A stretch of DNA of 26,555 nt from CAYJFQ01 sp964369955. GTDB taxonomy: Bacteria; Bacillota_I; Bacilli_A; Erysipelotrichales; Erysipelotrichaceae. The notes beneath the pieces are model-generated. The model searched no databases. It saw only the letters and a program-made list of their open reading frames with translations, and had not been told where the DNA came from. The position numbers and the translations under genes were made by a program. The stretch spans positions 1 through 26,555 of the forward strand of contig CAYJFQ010000016.1 in the NCBI GenBank assembly GCA_964369955.1, given 5' to 3'. Positions 15,535-24,174 of this stretch are shown piece after piece (the stretch's first letter is position 1; every line of letters begins with the position of its first letter).

Positions 15535-16452
15535 CTAATCTAGTCTTATTTTCGGATCAATAAGCACATAGAAAATATCAACAACAATTGTTATAGTAAC
15601 TAGCAATGCCGCATAGAAGACTGTCATACCTAAGATAACTGTATAATCACTCTCTTTAACTGCAGCTACTAAGTATTTTCCCATACCTGGAATATTGAAG
15701 ATGTTCTCTACTACAAAAGATCCTACCAATGTTCCCGCTATCATACTTCCCGAAATTGTGACAATTGGCATTATTGCATTTCTAATTCCATGGTTTTTAA
15801 TTATTTGAATATAGGTTAATCCTCTTGCTTTTGCGGTTTTGATGTAATCTTGACCTAAAACGTCTAGCATGCTTGTTCTCATCATTCGAGCAATATACGC
15901 AATCATTCTTAACCCTAAAGCCAATGCTGGTAGAATCATTGCCGCAAATGTTCCCCATCCTTGAACAGGAAACCATCCTAGTTTTGCCGCAAAGACATAT
16001 TGGAATAAGCTTGAAAATACAAACGATGGTACTGATACCCCTAATATCGAAAGAATAATTACCGCATAGTCAGGAAGTCGCCCTCGATTGCATCCGGATA
16101 TTATCCCAAAGAGTACTCCCATGGACAACCCAAGGAAACAAGCTACCGCTCCTAGAGTCATTGATACTGGGAAGCCACTTGCAATTAAACTATTCACTGT
16201 ACGATTTTGGTATTTGATTGACATTCCAAAATCTCCTTGTAATAAATTTCCGATGTAAATGAAATACTGTTCAATTAGAGGTTTATCTAACCCATACTTT
16301 GCCTCTAGATTCTCTAGTATTTCAGGTTTAATCATTTTTTCACTTTCAAAAGGATTAGTTGGAATACTATGCATCAAAACAAAAGTTAAAGTTATAATAA
16401 CCCATAATGTAACAATCGCTAATCCAATACGCTTTAGTATATACTTACTCAT
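15535..16452 (-). CDS. dppB: peptide ABC transporter permease, DppB/OppB-like
   Basis: A 305-aa membrane subunit with six predicted transmembrane segments, forming the channel with DppC. It opens with the family motif KYILKRIGLAIVTLWVIIT. It continues with the YGLDKPLIEQYFIYIGNLLQGDFG block (about 54-77) and the EAA loop YIKTAKARGLTYIQIIKNH, and ends with VENIFNIPGMGKYLV. It lies 16 bp after the aminotransferase stop and uses a G7-containing SD (GGGGGGGAGTT before ATG). Confidence 0.94.
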   Translation of the reverse strand: MSKYILKRIGLAIVTLWVIITLTFVLMHSIPTNPFESEKMIKPEILENLEAKYGLDKPLIEQYFIYIGNLLQGDFGMSIKYQNRTVNSLIASGFPVSMTLGAVACFLGLSMGVLFGIISGCNRGRLPDYAVIILSILGVSVPSFVFSSLFQYVFAAKLGWFPVQGWGTFAAMILPALALGLRMIAYIARMMRTSMLDVLGQDYIKTAKARGLTYIQIIKNHGIRNAIMPIVTISGSMIAGTLVGSFVVENIFNIPGMGKYLVAAVKESDYTVILGMTVFYAALLVTITIVVDIFYVLIDPKIRLD

Positions 16453-16456
16453 AACT

Positions 16457-16463
16457 CCCCCCC
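16457..16463 (-). promoter_or_regulatory. G7 run in the dppB ribosome binding site
   Basis: Seven G on the coding strand followed by AGTT and ATG. It resembles the G10 run before dppD, so two of the four permease genes carry G-run SD sites. Confidence 0.5.
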
Positions 16464-16468
16464 TATTT

Positions 16469-17692
16469 TTACTTAATATTTTTTTCTAACGCTTTTTTAA
16501 ATAATGCACATTTAATTCTATCTATAGCTTGATATAATACTTTGTCGTCCTTATAACAACCAAAGACAATACGGATATATCCTTCGCCACTAGGTCCATA
16601 TGATGTTCCTGCGTTAACAAATACTTTGGCCTCTTCAATTAAATATTGAACTATCTCATCAGATGTGCCTAATTTTGAAATATTTACCCACGCCAGAAAT
16701 GCACTTTCTGGCATCAACATCTTTACACCTGGTAAACTATTTAATGCTTGATATACATATTTACGACGTCGATCAAAGATCTTAGTATATTCAGTTACAA
16801 ATTCACTATTTTTAAAAGCTGCGATAGCTCCATGTTGACTGGCTGTGTTAGTAGCACCAATTACATTAACGGCACTACCGTATAAAACATCCATCACCTT
16901 ATCACATGCAACAAGATATCCAACTCTTAAACCACTTAATCCCATGCCTTTAGAAATACTGCAAACAGTTACTGTCCTCTCCCACATACCAGGTAAACTA
17001 GCTGCGCTTACAAACTCAACATCATCAAATACACTATCTTCAAAAGCTTGGTCTACCACTAATACTAAATCATGTTTAATTGCAAACTCTGAAAGTTTGA
17101 TTAATTCTTCTTTACTAAAAACTGTAGTAGAGGGATTATTTGGATTTGTTAATAAAATCATCTTAGTTTTTGGTGTTAGACGTTTCTCAAATTCCTCAAT
17201 TTCCAAGTTAAAATTGTCTTTTATATTTAAAGGAACACTAATAGTGACTCCTCCTAATAATTTTGGATTTAAGAAATTACTTGGGTAACTAGGATCAGTT
17301 ACCATTACTTCATCACCTTCTTCAATAAAGGGCATCATCGCAAATAATAATCCTGAATCTGAACCTGGAGTTATTAATATGTTTCGCTCAGGATCAACTT
17401 CAATCTTATTGAATGTTTTTAATTTTTTTGCGATTTCTATTTTTAGTTGATGATTACCAATAGGTGTTGTATAGTGTCCCGCATTACCATTTTTAAATTC
17501 TTTAATACAGGCTTCCATTACTACTTCAGGCATTACACAATCAGGCATAAATGGATCTGCCCAGCTTAACATTGAGATTCCGGATTTAGTCATTTCATCA
17601 GCTACATTGCCTACGTCAGCTTTAGAAATAGCATTAAACAATCCACCGTTAACCTCTTTAAATTTTTTACTAAGTTTAGATCTAATATCCAT
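16469..17692 (-). CDS. PLP-dependent aminotransferase, fold type I (class I/II)
   Basis: A 407-aa cytoplasmic enzyme that should move an amino group between an amino acid and a keto acid. The Schiff-base lysine is Lys248 in CSISKGMGLSGLRVGY, with phosphate-binding Arg256. Asn185 (LTNPNNPS) and Asp214 (VVDQAFED) contact the cofactor. The C-terminal substrate-carboxylate Arg lies in GEGYIRIVFG. Overall it resembles aspartate/aromatic/branched-chain aminotransferases of the AAT-I group; the exact substrate cannot be read off. It sits between a peptidase and the peptide permease and overlaps the peptidase stop by one base (TAATG). A catabolic role on amino acids freed from imported peptides is likely. 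Confidence 0.9.
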   Translation of the reverse strand: MDIRSKLSKKFKEVNGGLFNAISKADVGNVADEMTKSGISMLSWADPFMPDCVMPEVVMEACIKEFKNGNAGHYTTPIGNHQLKIEIAKKLKTFNKIEVDPERNILITPGSDSGLLFAMMPFIEEGDEVMVTDPSYPSNFLNPKLLGGVTISVPLNIKDNFNLEIEEFEKRLTPKTKMILLTNPNNPSTTVFSKEELIKLSEFAIKHDLVLVVDQAFEDSVFDDVEFVSAASLPGMWERTVTVCSISKGMGLSGLRVGYLVACDKVMDVLYGSAVNVIGATNTASQHGAIAAFKNSEFVTEYTKIFDRRRKYVYQALNSLPGVKMLMPESAFLAWVNISKLGTSDEIVQYLIEEAKVFVNAGTSYGPSGEGYIRIVFGCYKDDKVLYQAIDRIKCALFKKALEKNIK

Positions 17693-18945
17693 TAGCCTAC
17701 CACCCTAATTTTTTTACGTTTATCATCTAAAAATTTAACGTCACTATCTCTATAGTATGCAACTGTCTCTTCCAACATAAAACAAACATCTTGGTTATCC
17801 CATTCGCTAACTTTTTCTACTATATTTAACTCTAATGCATAACAAGTATTAGGGTACAGTATTTCTTCGCCATGTCCCTTAACAAATTCTTGGTTATCCC
17901 ACATACCTATTGAAGGTCCAGCTCCGTGACCATATAATCCAATTGGGTGAGTATAAAGAGTAGCTCTTACATTTTCTTCACTAGCTTGTTTTAAACTACT
18001 TGCTAAAATATCATTTCCTGTTAGACCAGTTTTCATATTTTCAATTACTATATCTTGGAATCGATTGCCTACTGCAAAGCCTTTTAGAATTCCTTCAGGA
18101 ATTTCTGTTTCCCCTTCGCTTCTCTTTAAGACATAAGCTAATCTTTGAGTATCAGTGTGTAGGCCACCCAGATATGTTAATCCCATATCTGTGTGTAAGA
18201 GATCGCCCTCTTGAATGACAACACCACTCATTCTTTGTTCGCTAGAACCTTTTCTTTGAAGGTCAACATCTGGTGCAAACCATGCATCTAGTCCTAGTTC
18301 ATTTATCTTTTGCATAATGTACCATTCAACATCAGTAGTTGTAGTAACTCCTGGAGTTATCACATTTGTAGTATAGGCATCTTCTAGCACTCCCATTGCG
18401 ATACTATATATTTTTGGATACATTTCTAATTCTTTTATTGTTCTTGTGGATAACCATCTAATTGATAGATCATGAGCACTATTTAAAGTGACTCCCGGTA
18501 TTGTTTCAGTTAACTTATCAAACAAGTATTTACTTAATCCATCTGCTTGTGCACAATCATCAGAGATATTTACTCCAACATTTTTAACATTTAACTTTAC
18601 AATTAATTCTTTAATAGCTTTAAATTGATCTTGTGTTTTTGGATCATAGGCCTGTTTGTAAAATGATGATAATCTAGGATTTGGTCTAGATAATGAGTAT
18701 GCTCCATAATTGCCTTTTTCATCTATCGCAAAGGCAAAACAGCTTGTTCTTGATGCATTCTTCACAAGCATTGGTGTTATGGTCTTAAAGATTGGGTCTT
18801 CGTTATACTCGCGACAGACAACTAAATAAAAATCTATCCCGCATTCCTTTAATAACACTGGCATTAATGTGTTAATTCTTTCTTTCAACAATTCGTCGAA
18901 AATTTGATATTGTTCTTTAATACTTTTGATTTCTCCCCTATTCAT
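17692..18945 (-). CDS. M24-family metallopeptidase (Xaa-Pro peptidase/creatinase-like)
   Basis: A 417-aa pita-bread metallopeptidase. The catalytic C-terminal half contains the expected ligands: Asp253 (LLHTDMG), Asp265 (GLHTDTQR), His340 (LYGHGAGPSIG), Glu372 (YALELNI) and Glu392 (MLEETV). The usual EPG around the first Glu is ELN here. The N-terminal half has REYNEDP (near 45-51), a mark of a distinct COG0006 subgroup. It differs clearly from PepP in the same cluster, so the two are probably not redundant; dipeptidase or another Xaa-Pro activity is likely. It is the first gene of the peptide cluster. AAGGGG lies 9 nt before the ATG, and tandem promoter candidates lie just upstream. Confidence 0.87.
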   Translation of the reverse strand: MNRGEIKSIKEQYQIFDELLKERINTLMPVLLKECGIDFYLVVCREYNEDPIFKTITPMLVKNASRTSCFAFAIDEKGNYGAYSLSRPNPRLSSFYKQAYDPKTQDQFKAIKELIVKLNVKNVGVNISDDCAQADGLSKYLFDKLTETIPGVTLNSAHDLSIRWLSTRTIKELEMYPKIYSIAMGVLEDAYTTNVITPGVTTTTDVEWYIMQKINELGLDAWFAPDVDLQRKGSSEQRMSGVVIQEGDLLHTDMGLTYLGGLHTDTQRLAYVLKRSEGETEIPEGILKGFAVGNRFQDIVIENMKTGLTGNDILASSLKQASEENVRATLYTHPIGLYGHGAGPSIGMWDNQEFVKGHGEEILYPNTCYALELNIVEKVSEWDNQDVCFMLEETVAYYRDSDVKFLDDKRKKIRVVG

Positions 18946-18973
18946 CAGTACTTACCCCTTAATATTAGGTCTA

Positions 18974-19045
18974 ATTTTACGCCTATTAACTATGTTTTGC
19001 AATACCTAAATGAAAAATATTACGATATTTTACATTGTAATGCAA
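18974..19045 (-). promoter_or_regulatory. tandem promoters of the peptide-utilisation cluster
   Basis: P1 is TTGCAA (18997-19002), a 17-nt spacer and TAAAAT (18974-18979). P2 is TTGCAT (19040-19045), a 17-nt spacer and TAATAT (19017-19022). Both read on minus toward the M24 peptidase gene. The P2 spacer holds the near-palindrome TTACATTGTAA (19030-19040). TTTTACATT occurs on plus at 19028-19036 and 19048-19056, exactly 20 bp apart, so a regulator could bind both on one face of the helix. Confidence 0.55.
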
Positions 19046-19271
19046 ATTTTTACATTAATATGAAAAATGATAGCACTTACATGTATAGATAAAAAACTGT
19101 AATAAATATTTAAAATAGAAATATTTTAAATCAGTTTTTGAACATTATTGCAGATTGTTAAGTTAAATTGGATAATTTATAATACTATTTGATATTTATT
19201 AATAAGACAATTTTAAACCATTTATATTTTTGTATATACAATAAATATTTAAAATTTTTTTGTCATATATA
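19046..19271. repeat. AT-only intergenic DNA with nested repeats
   Basis: No gene is seen. ATTTAAAATA (19108-19117) and TATTTTAAAT (19122-19131) form a perfect hairpin around GAAA. Outside it, AAAAACTG (19092-19099) and CAGTTTTT (19132-19139) extend the stem past an 8-nt bulge. AATAAATATTTAAAAT occurs twice (19101-19116 and 19240-19255). TTTTTGTATATA (19227-19238) and TATATACAAAAA (19266-19277) form a further inverted repeat. This spacer separates the ATP synthase operon from the peptide cluster. Confidence 0.5.
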
Positions 19272-19297
19272 CAAAAAAAGATATCTTTCGATATCTT
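19272..19297 (-). terminator. terminator of the ATP synthase operon
   Basis: AAGATATC (19278-19285) pairs with GATATCTT (19290-19297) around TTTC. On minus, T7 follows (plus A-run 19273-19279). The stem overlaps the last two bases of the final gene's stop codon. Confidence 0.85.
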
Positions 19298-19484
19298 AAA
19301 GTTGTAGTCCTAAGAGAAATTCTGCCACTAGATAGGCAAGAGCCATCGCAAAGATAAATAATAATAGTTGTCCATAATTAGTCTTCCCCTGTCTCATAAA
19401 CTTACCGAAATCTACCCAACTAAGTACAGTGAAACAACAAACAAAGCTTCCGATATAAACTATAACCCTAAATGTGTTTTCCAT
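19296..19484 (-). CDS. DUF1146 (YwzB-like) small membrane protein
   Basis: A 62-aa protein with two predicted membrane segments (about 5-23 and 38-58), joined by a basic cytoplasmic stretch (KFMRQGKTNYGQ). It resembles the DUF1146/YwzB family, which in Bacillus also lies just downstream of atpC. Its function is unknown; linkage to the ATP synthase genes suggests a membrane-bioenergetic role but does not prove one. The ATG lies 17 bp inside the end of atpC, so it is translationally coupled. The operon terminator begins at its stop codon. Confidence 0.8.
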   Translation of the reverse strand: MENTFRVIVYIGSFVCCFTVLSWVDFGKFMRQGKTNYGQLLLFIFAMALAYLVAEFLLGLQL

Positions 19485-19869
19485 ATTTAGCTACTCTGAT
19501 TCTATTTTTAGCTCTCTTTTGAGAGAGGATAACACGTTTCTTATCAAACTCAATATTATCTAATCTGGTGATCGCTCGTTCTAGAGATTTGTTAGCACGA
19601 TTAATATCAATTTCTTCTGGACTTTCAATTGAGTCAGTAAGAATTAAACATGCATTTTCTTTATAGCTTAAAACACCGGCATTAATGGAATAGACGCTTC
19701 TTATTTTATTGGCATCAACTACTGTTAGTGTACAAATTTTTGTGGTAGCTACCATGGGGGCATGGTTTGAAAGTAATCCTAACTCACCATTAAAAGCACG
19801 AATTTTTAAGCTTTCGACTTCTTGATCTAAATAAACTCTTTCTGGTGTTACGATTTTTAATTTAAACAT
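19468..19869 (-). CDS. atpC: ATP synthase F1 epsilon subunit
   Basis: A 133-aa central-stalk subunit that couples rotation to catalysis and can inhibit ATP hydrolysis. The N-terminal beta-sandwich carries FKLKIVTPERVYL and GELGLLSNHAPMV. The C-terminal part is the two-helix hairpin, rich in Glu, Arg and Lys. Length is normal. The ATG overlaps the atpD stop by one base (TAATG), and the 3' end overlaps the DUF1146 gene. Confidence 0.96.
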   Translation of the reverse strand: MFKLKIVTPERVYLDQEVESLKIRAFNGELGLLSNHAPMVATTKICTLTVVDANKIRSVYSINAGVLSYKENACLILTDSIESPEEIDINRANKSLERAITRLDNIEFDKKRVILSQKRAKNRIRVAKYGKHI

Positions 19870-21266
19870 TATAAATTTTTAGCTTTCTCTATCGCTTCTT
19901 CAATAGTCCCAACATACATAAATGCTTGTTCAGGAAGATCATCATATTTGCCATTTAAAATCTCTTTGAAGCTTCTAACAGCTTCTGAAATAGGCACATA
20001 CTTTCCAGCATTTCCGCTGAATTGTTCTGCAACAAAGAATGGCTGCGATAAGAAGTTACGAATCCTACGAGCACGATTTACTGTCAACTTATCTTCATCA
20101 GATAACTCATCCATCCCAAGGATAGCAATTATATCTTGTAACTCTTTATATCTTTGTAGAATATTTTGAACTCCACGAGCAACGTCGTAATGCTCTTGAC
20201 CCACGATATTTGGATCTAGCATTCTACTTGTAGATTCTAGCGGATCAACTGCTGGGTATAGCCCTAGTGCCGCTATCCCACGATCTAGTACTGTTTTAGC
20301 ATCTAAGTGAGTAAAGGCAGCTGCTGGTGCCGGATCTGTTAAGTCATCAGCTGGTACATAAACTGCTTGTACAGATGTAATAGATCCATCTTTAGTTGAT
20401 GTGATCCGCTCTTGTAATTGACCCATTTCTGTCGCAAGTGTTGGTTGATATCCTACGGCTGATGGAATTCTTCCTAATAGGGCAGACACTTCCGAACCGG
20501 CTTGAGTAAACCTAAAAATATTATCAACGAAAAGTAAAACATCTTGCTTTTGGTAATCTCTAAAATATTCAGCCATTGTTAGCCCTGAAAGTGCAACTCT
20601 CATTCTAGCTCCTGGTGATTCATTCATTTGCCCGTAAACTAAGACGGTTTTTGGAAGTACTCCACTGTCGTTCATTTCATGGTATAAATCATTTCCCTCA
20701 CGAGTACGTTCACCAACACCAGCAACTACTGAAATGCCGCCATGTTCTTTGGCAATATTGTGAATTAATTCCTGCATTACAACAGTTTTTCCAACACCAG
20801 CACCACCGAATAAGCCGATTTTTCCACCTTTTGCATACGGACAAAGAAGATCAATTACCTTAATTCCGGTTTCTAAAACTTCTGCAGTTGTTTGCTGATC
20901 TGCAAAACTTGGGGCACTTCGATGAATCGGTAACTTCATTACATCATTGGGTAATGCTTGTTTTTCATCGATTTCTTCACCCAAAACATTAAACATTCTA
21001 CCAAGTACTGACTCACCTACCGGTACCATTATTGGAGCTTCTGTATCATAAGCTTTCATTCCTCTAACTAGCCCATCAGTTGAACCCATTGCGATACACT
21101 TAACAGTGTCATCTCCAACATGTTGTGCAACTTCAGCAGTTAAAGTTTTATTGTTTCCTAATTCAATTACAATTGCATTATATAAAGAAGGTAACTCTTT
21201 ATCTTCAAATCTTATATCGATTACCGGTCCGATAACCTGACTAATTATTCCTGATTTATTATTCAT
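19869..21266 (-). CDS. atpD: ATP synthase F1 beta subunit
   Basis: A 465-aa catalytic subunit of the F1 hexamer. The P-loop is GGAGVGKT (154-161), the catalytic glutamate is Glu186 in VGERTREG, Walker B is VLLFVDNIFRF, and the family signature PAVDPLESTSR is present. AGGAGG lies 5 nt before the ATG. It follows atpG by 9 bp and is fully conserved along its length. Confidence 0.99.
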   Translation of the reverse strand: MNNKSGIISQVIGPVIDIRFEDKELPSLYNAIVIELGNNKTLTAEVAQHVGDDTVKCIAMGSTDGLVRGMKAYDTEAPIMVPVGESVLGRMFNVLGEEIDEKQALPNDVMKLPIHRSAPSFADQQTTAEVLETGIKVIDLLCPYAKGGKIGLFGGAGVGKTVVMQELIHNIAKEHGGISVVAGVGERTREGNDLYHEMNDSGVLPKTVLVYGQMNESPGARMRVALSGLTMAEYFRDYQKQDVLLFVDNIFRFTQAGSEVSALLGRIPSAVGYQPTLATEMGQLQERITSTKDGSITSVQAVYVPADDLTDPAPAAAFTHLDAKTVLDRGIAALGLYPAVDPLESTSRMLDPNIVGQEHYDVARGVQNILQRYKELQDIIAILGMDELSDEDKLTVNRARRIRNFLSQPFFVAEQFSGNAGKYVPISEAVRSFKEILNGKYDDLPEQAFMYVGTIEEAIEKAKNL

Positions 21267-21275
21267 ACTTGCCTC

Positions 21276-22118
21276 CTATATTTCATTAGCTCCGCTTACT
21301 ATTTCAGTTATTTCCTGGGTTATAGCAGCTTGTCTTGCTTGGTTGAATTGTAATAAATACTTTTCTTTTAATTCTTCAGCATTGTCTGTTGCGTTTTCCA
21401 TCGCAAATCGACGAGATGCTTGCTCACTAACTTTTGTTTCTAACCAAAGACTATAAATCATTGAGTTTAGATACATCGGAATCATTTCTTGGAGTAATTT
21501 TGAACTTGAAGGTTCATAGTCTGTTACTGCTAGCGTTGTTTTTTCTTGTTTTTCAAAGTCTTGATTAACAGGAATTAATTGTTTGATTGTTGGCTCGAAA
21601 CTTACAGTGTTCACAAACTTAGTATAGATAATCTTAATTGTTTGGTACTTACCTAAATCAAAGTCAGTTAATAGTTTAAAGGTAACGTCACGAATATTAT
21701 TTAGTTGCAAGTGATCACTTTTATAAGTATATTCACTAGCAATTTTTCTAGCTTTTAAAACACTTAAACCTTTTCCACCAATTACTAATACTTTATCTTC
21801 TTGTTGGTAGATTTCTTGTAGCAACTTTGCCATGTTGACATTATATCCACCACATAATCCTAAATCTGAACTAAAAACAAGATATAGATTTCCTTTAGCA
21901 GCCGGATTACCAACTAAGTACTTATTCTTTTTATCTTCAAGTTGACCAACAACATCGCGCATTAAAACTAACAAATTTTCCGCATATTCTTTATTTCCAT
22001 AAAGAACACTTCTTTGTTTGTTTAGTTTAGCTGTCGCAATCAACTTCATCGCATTAGTGATTTTCATTGTTGAGTCAACAGATTTGATTTTACTTCTTAA
22101 TGCTTGTTGGTTAGCCAT
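21276..22118 (-). CDS. atpG: ATP synthase F1 gamma subunit
   Basis: A 280-aa rotor shaft. The N-terminal helix has the family pattern LRSKIKSVDSTMKITNAMKLIA. The Rossmann-like middle contains SSDLGLCGGYN. The C-terminal helix ends SRRFAMENATDNAEEL with QARQAAITQEITEIVSGA. No good SD is visible before the ATG, and only 2 bp separate it from the atpA stop, so translation probably depends on ribosomes leaving atpA. Confidence 0.97.
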   Translation of the reverse strand: MANQQALRSKIKSVDSTMKITNAMKLIATAKLNKQRSVLYGNKEYAENLLVLMRDVVGQLEDKKNKYLVGNPAAKGNLYLVFSSDLGLCGGYNVNMAKLLQEIYQQEDKVLVIGGKGLSVLKARKIASEYTYKSDHLQLNNIRDVTFKLLTDFDLGKYQTIKIIYTKFVNTVSFEPTIKQLIPVNQDFEKQEKTTLAVTDYEPSSSKLLQEMIPMYLNSMIYSLWLETKVSEQASRRFAMENATDNAEELKEKYLLQFNQARQAAITQEITEIVSGANEI

Positions 22119-22120
22119 GA

Positions 22121-23629
22121 CTATTTAGTAAACACTTTCTTATATTCTTCAAGTGCAGCTTTTAATTTTCCATCTAATTCTGCACTAAATTCTTTATTAG
22201 CTTTTAATTCATTAATAATCTCTGGATATTTGTTTTTAATATAACTATGCATTCCAATTTCATAGTCATCAATATCTTCGATTGCTAGTGTGTTCATGAA
22301 TTTATGCTTTGCCGCAAACAAAGATAATATTTGATCATAGACATCCATTGGTTGGTATTGCTTTTGAATTAATAGTTGCGTTAACATACTTCCGTTATCA
22401 ATAACTGCTTTAGTAGCTGCATCTAAGTCTGAACCAAACTGTGCAAAAGCTAGCAATTCACGATATTGTGCTAAGTCTAACTTTAATGAAGAAGATACTT
22501 GTTTCATCGCTTTTATTTGTGCATTACTTCCAACTCTAGATACTGATAGTCCACTATCTACTGCAGGTCTAATTCCTGAATTAAATAATTCTGAAACTAG
22601 GAATAACTGCCCGTCAGTAATCGAAATAACATTAGTTGGGATATAAGCTGAAATATCTCCTGCTTGAGTTTCAATAATAGGAAGAGCGGTTAATGAACCA
22701 CCACCATAATCTTTATTTAATTTAGCTGCTCTCTCTAATAAACGAGAATGCAGATAGAAAACATCACCCGGATAAGCTTCACGACCTGGTGGCCTTCTCA
22801 ATAATAATGACATTGTACGGTAAGCTACTGCATGCTTGCTTAAATCATCATAAACAATTAAGACATCTTTTCCGTTGTCCATCCAATACTCACCAATAGC
22901 ACATCCTGCGTATGGGGCAATATATTGTAACGGAGCTAACTCACTTGCAGTTGAAGCTACAACACATGTGTATTCTAAAGCACCACTTTGTCTTAACTTC
23001 TCGACAATTTGAGCAACAGTTGAAGCTTTTTGTCCAATAGCTACATAAATACATAGTATTCCACTATCTTTTTGATTGATAATGGTGTCAATTGCGATAG
23101 CTGTTTTTCCAGTTTGACGATCACCAATAATTAATTCCCTTTGACCCCTGCCTATCGGAATCATTGAGTCAATTATCTTTAACCCAGTTTGTACAGGTTC
23201 CTTAACTGATTGACGAGTCATAACTCCAGGCGCAACTCGTTCAACAGGACGTGAATCGTTACATTTAATTTCACCCTTGCCATCGATTGGTTGACCTAAA
23301 GCATTAACGACACGACCTAACATTGCGTCACCTACAGGTACCTCAATAATCTTCTTTAATCTTTTAACTTGATCTCCTTCTTTTATTCCTGAGTCATCAC
23401 CCATTAATACTACACCTACATGATCGTCTTCAAGATTGAAGGCAATACCAAGTACACCATTAGAAAACTCTAGTAATTCAGAAGCCATTACATTATTTAA
23501 ACCATAAACTAAGGCAATACCATCACCAACTTGGATAACACTACCAACTTCGCTAACATCCATTACTTCGTCATAATTTTGTATTTGTTGTTTAATTAAC
23601 TTACTAATTTCACCTGGTTTTAATGACAT
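22121..23629 (-). CDS. atpA: ATP synthase F1 alpha subunit
   Basis: A 502-aa regulatory, nucleotide-binding subunit of F1. The P-loop is GDRQTGKT (169-176). The alpha-specific N-terminal segment (MSLKPGEISKLIKQQI), the DLSKHAVAYR block and the signature PAVDSGLSVSRVGS are all present. AAGGAGG lies 7 nt before the ATG. It sits between atpH and atpG in the standard order. Confidence 0.99.
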   Translation of the reverse strand: MSLKPGEISKLIKQQIQNYDEVMDVSEVGSVIQVGDGIALVYGLNNVMASELLEFSNGVLGIAFNLEDDHVGVVLMGDDSGIKEGDQVKRLKKIIEVPVGDAMLGRVVNALGQPIDGKGEIKCNDSRPVERVAPGVMTRQSVKEPVQTGLKIIDSMIPIGRGQRELIIGDRQTGKTAIAIDTIINQKDSGILCIYVAIGQKASTVAQIVEKLRQSGALEYTCVVASTASELAPLQYIAPYAGCAIGEYWMDNGKDVLIVYDDLSKHAVAYRTMSLLLRRPPGREAYPGDVFYLHSRLLERAAKLNKDYGGGSLTALPIIETQAGDISAYIPTNVISITDGQLFLVSELFNSGIRPAVDSGLSVSRVGSNAQIKAMKQVSSSLKLDLAQYRELLAFAQFGSDLDAATKAVIDNGSMLTQLLIQKQYQPMDVYDQILSLFAAKHKFMNTLAIEDIDDYEIGMHSYIKNKYPEIINELKANKEFSAELDGKLKAALEEYKKVFTK

Positions 23630-23640
23630 AACTTTCCTCC

Positions 23641-24174
23641 TTAATTACCTATAACTTCTTTTTTTAAGTTTTCAATTCTTGATGATAATGAATTATCAAT
23701 TAATGTATCATCAATCTTAATTTTTAGTCCTCCAATTAGTCTTTGGTCAACACTTAATTTGACTTGGACTTCTTGGTTTAGTTTCTCTTCAAATAACTCT
23801 TGAATATCAGTAACTTGTTTACTCGATAGTTCTTTAGCACTAACAATTTCAATAATTTTTATATTATTGATCTTTAAGTATAATTGTGAATAGTAGTTAT
23901 AAATTCCCACCAATAAATTAATACGATTATTCTTAACTAACAATTTCACAAAGTTAATAAAATAAGGATTACATCCTTTTAGAATATTTTCCATCATTAA
24001 ACATTTTCCTTGTTTACTAATCCTTGGATTAGCTAAGACCATTTTTAATTCTTTGTTTTCTTCAAACAAAATATGTAAGTCATAAAACTCACCATTTATT
24101 TTATTGACAAGATCTTTTTCTAAAGCTAAGTCAAATAGACCTTCTGCATAAGTTCTTTCAATTACGCTTGCCAT
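23641..24174 (-). CDS. atpH: ATP synthase F1 delta subunit (OSCP)
   Basis: A 177-aa peripheral-stalk subunit linking the b dimer to the top of F1. The N-terminal helical domain begins VIERTYAEGLFDLA. The C-terminal region carries the family signature LIGGLKIKIDDTLIDNSLSSRIENLK. The ATG lies 13 bp inside atpF, indicating coupling. Confidence 0.95.
   Translation of the reverse strand: MASVIERTYAEGLFDLALEKDLVNKINGEFYDLHILFEENKELKMVLANPRISKQGKCLMMENILKGCNPYFINFVKLLVKNNRINLLVGIYNYYSQLYLKINNIKIIEIVSAKELSSKQVTDIQELFEEKLNQEVQVKLSVDQRLIGGLKIKIDDTLIDNSLSSRIENLKKEVIGN

Noticed and set aside
16845..17288. 147-codon open frame on plus inside the aminotransferase gene
   Set aside because: It is antisense to a fully conserved PLP enzyme and has no family motif or SD; it is a shadow frame.
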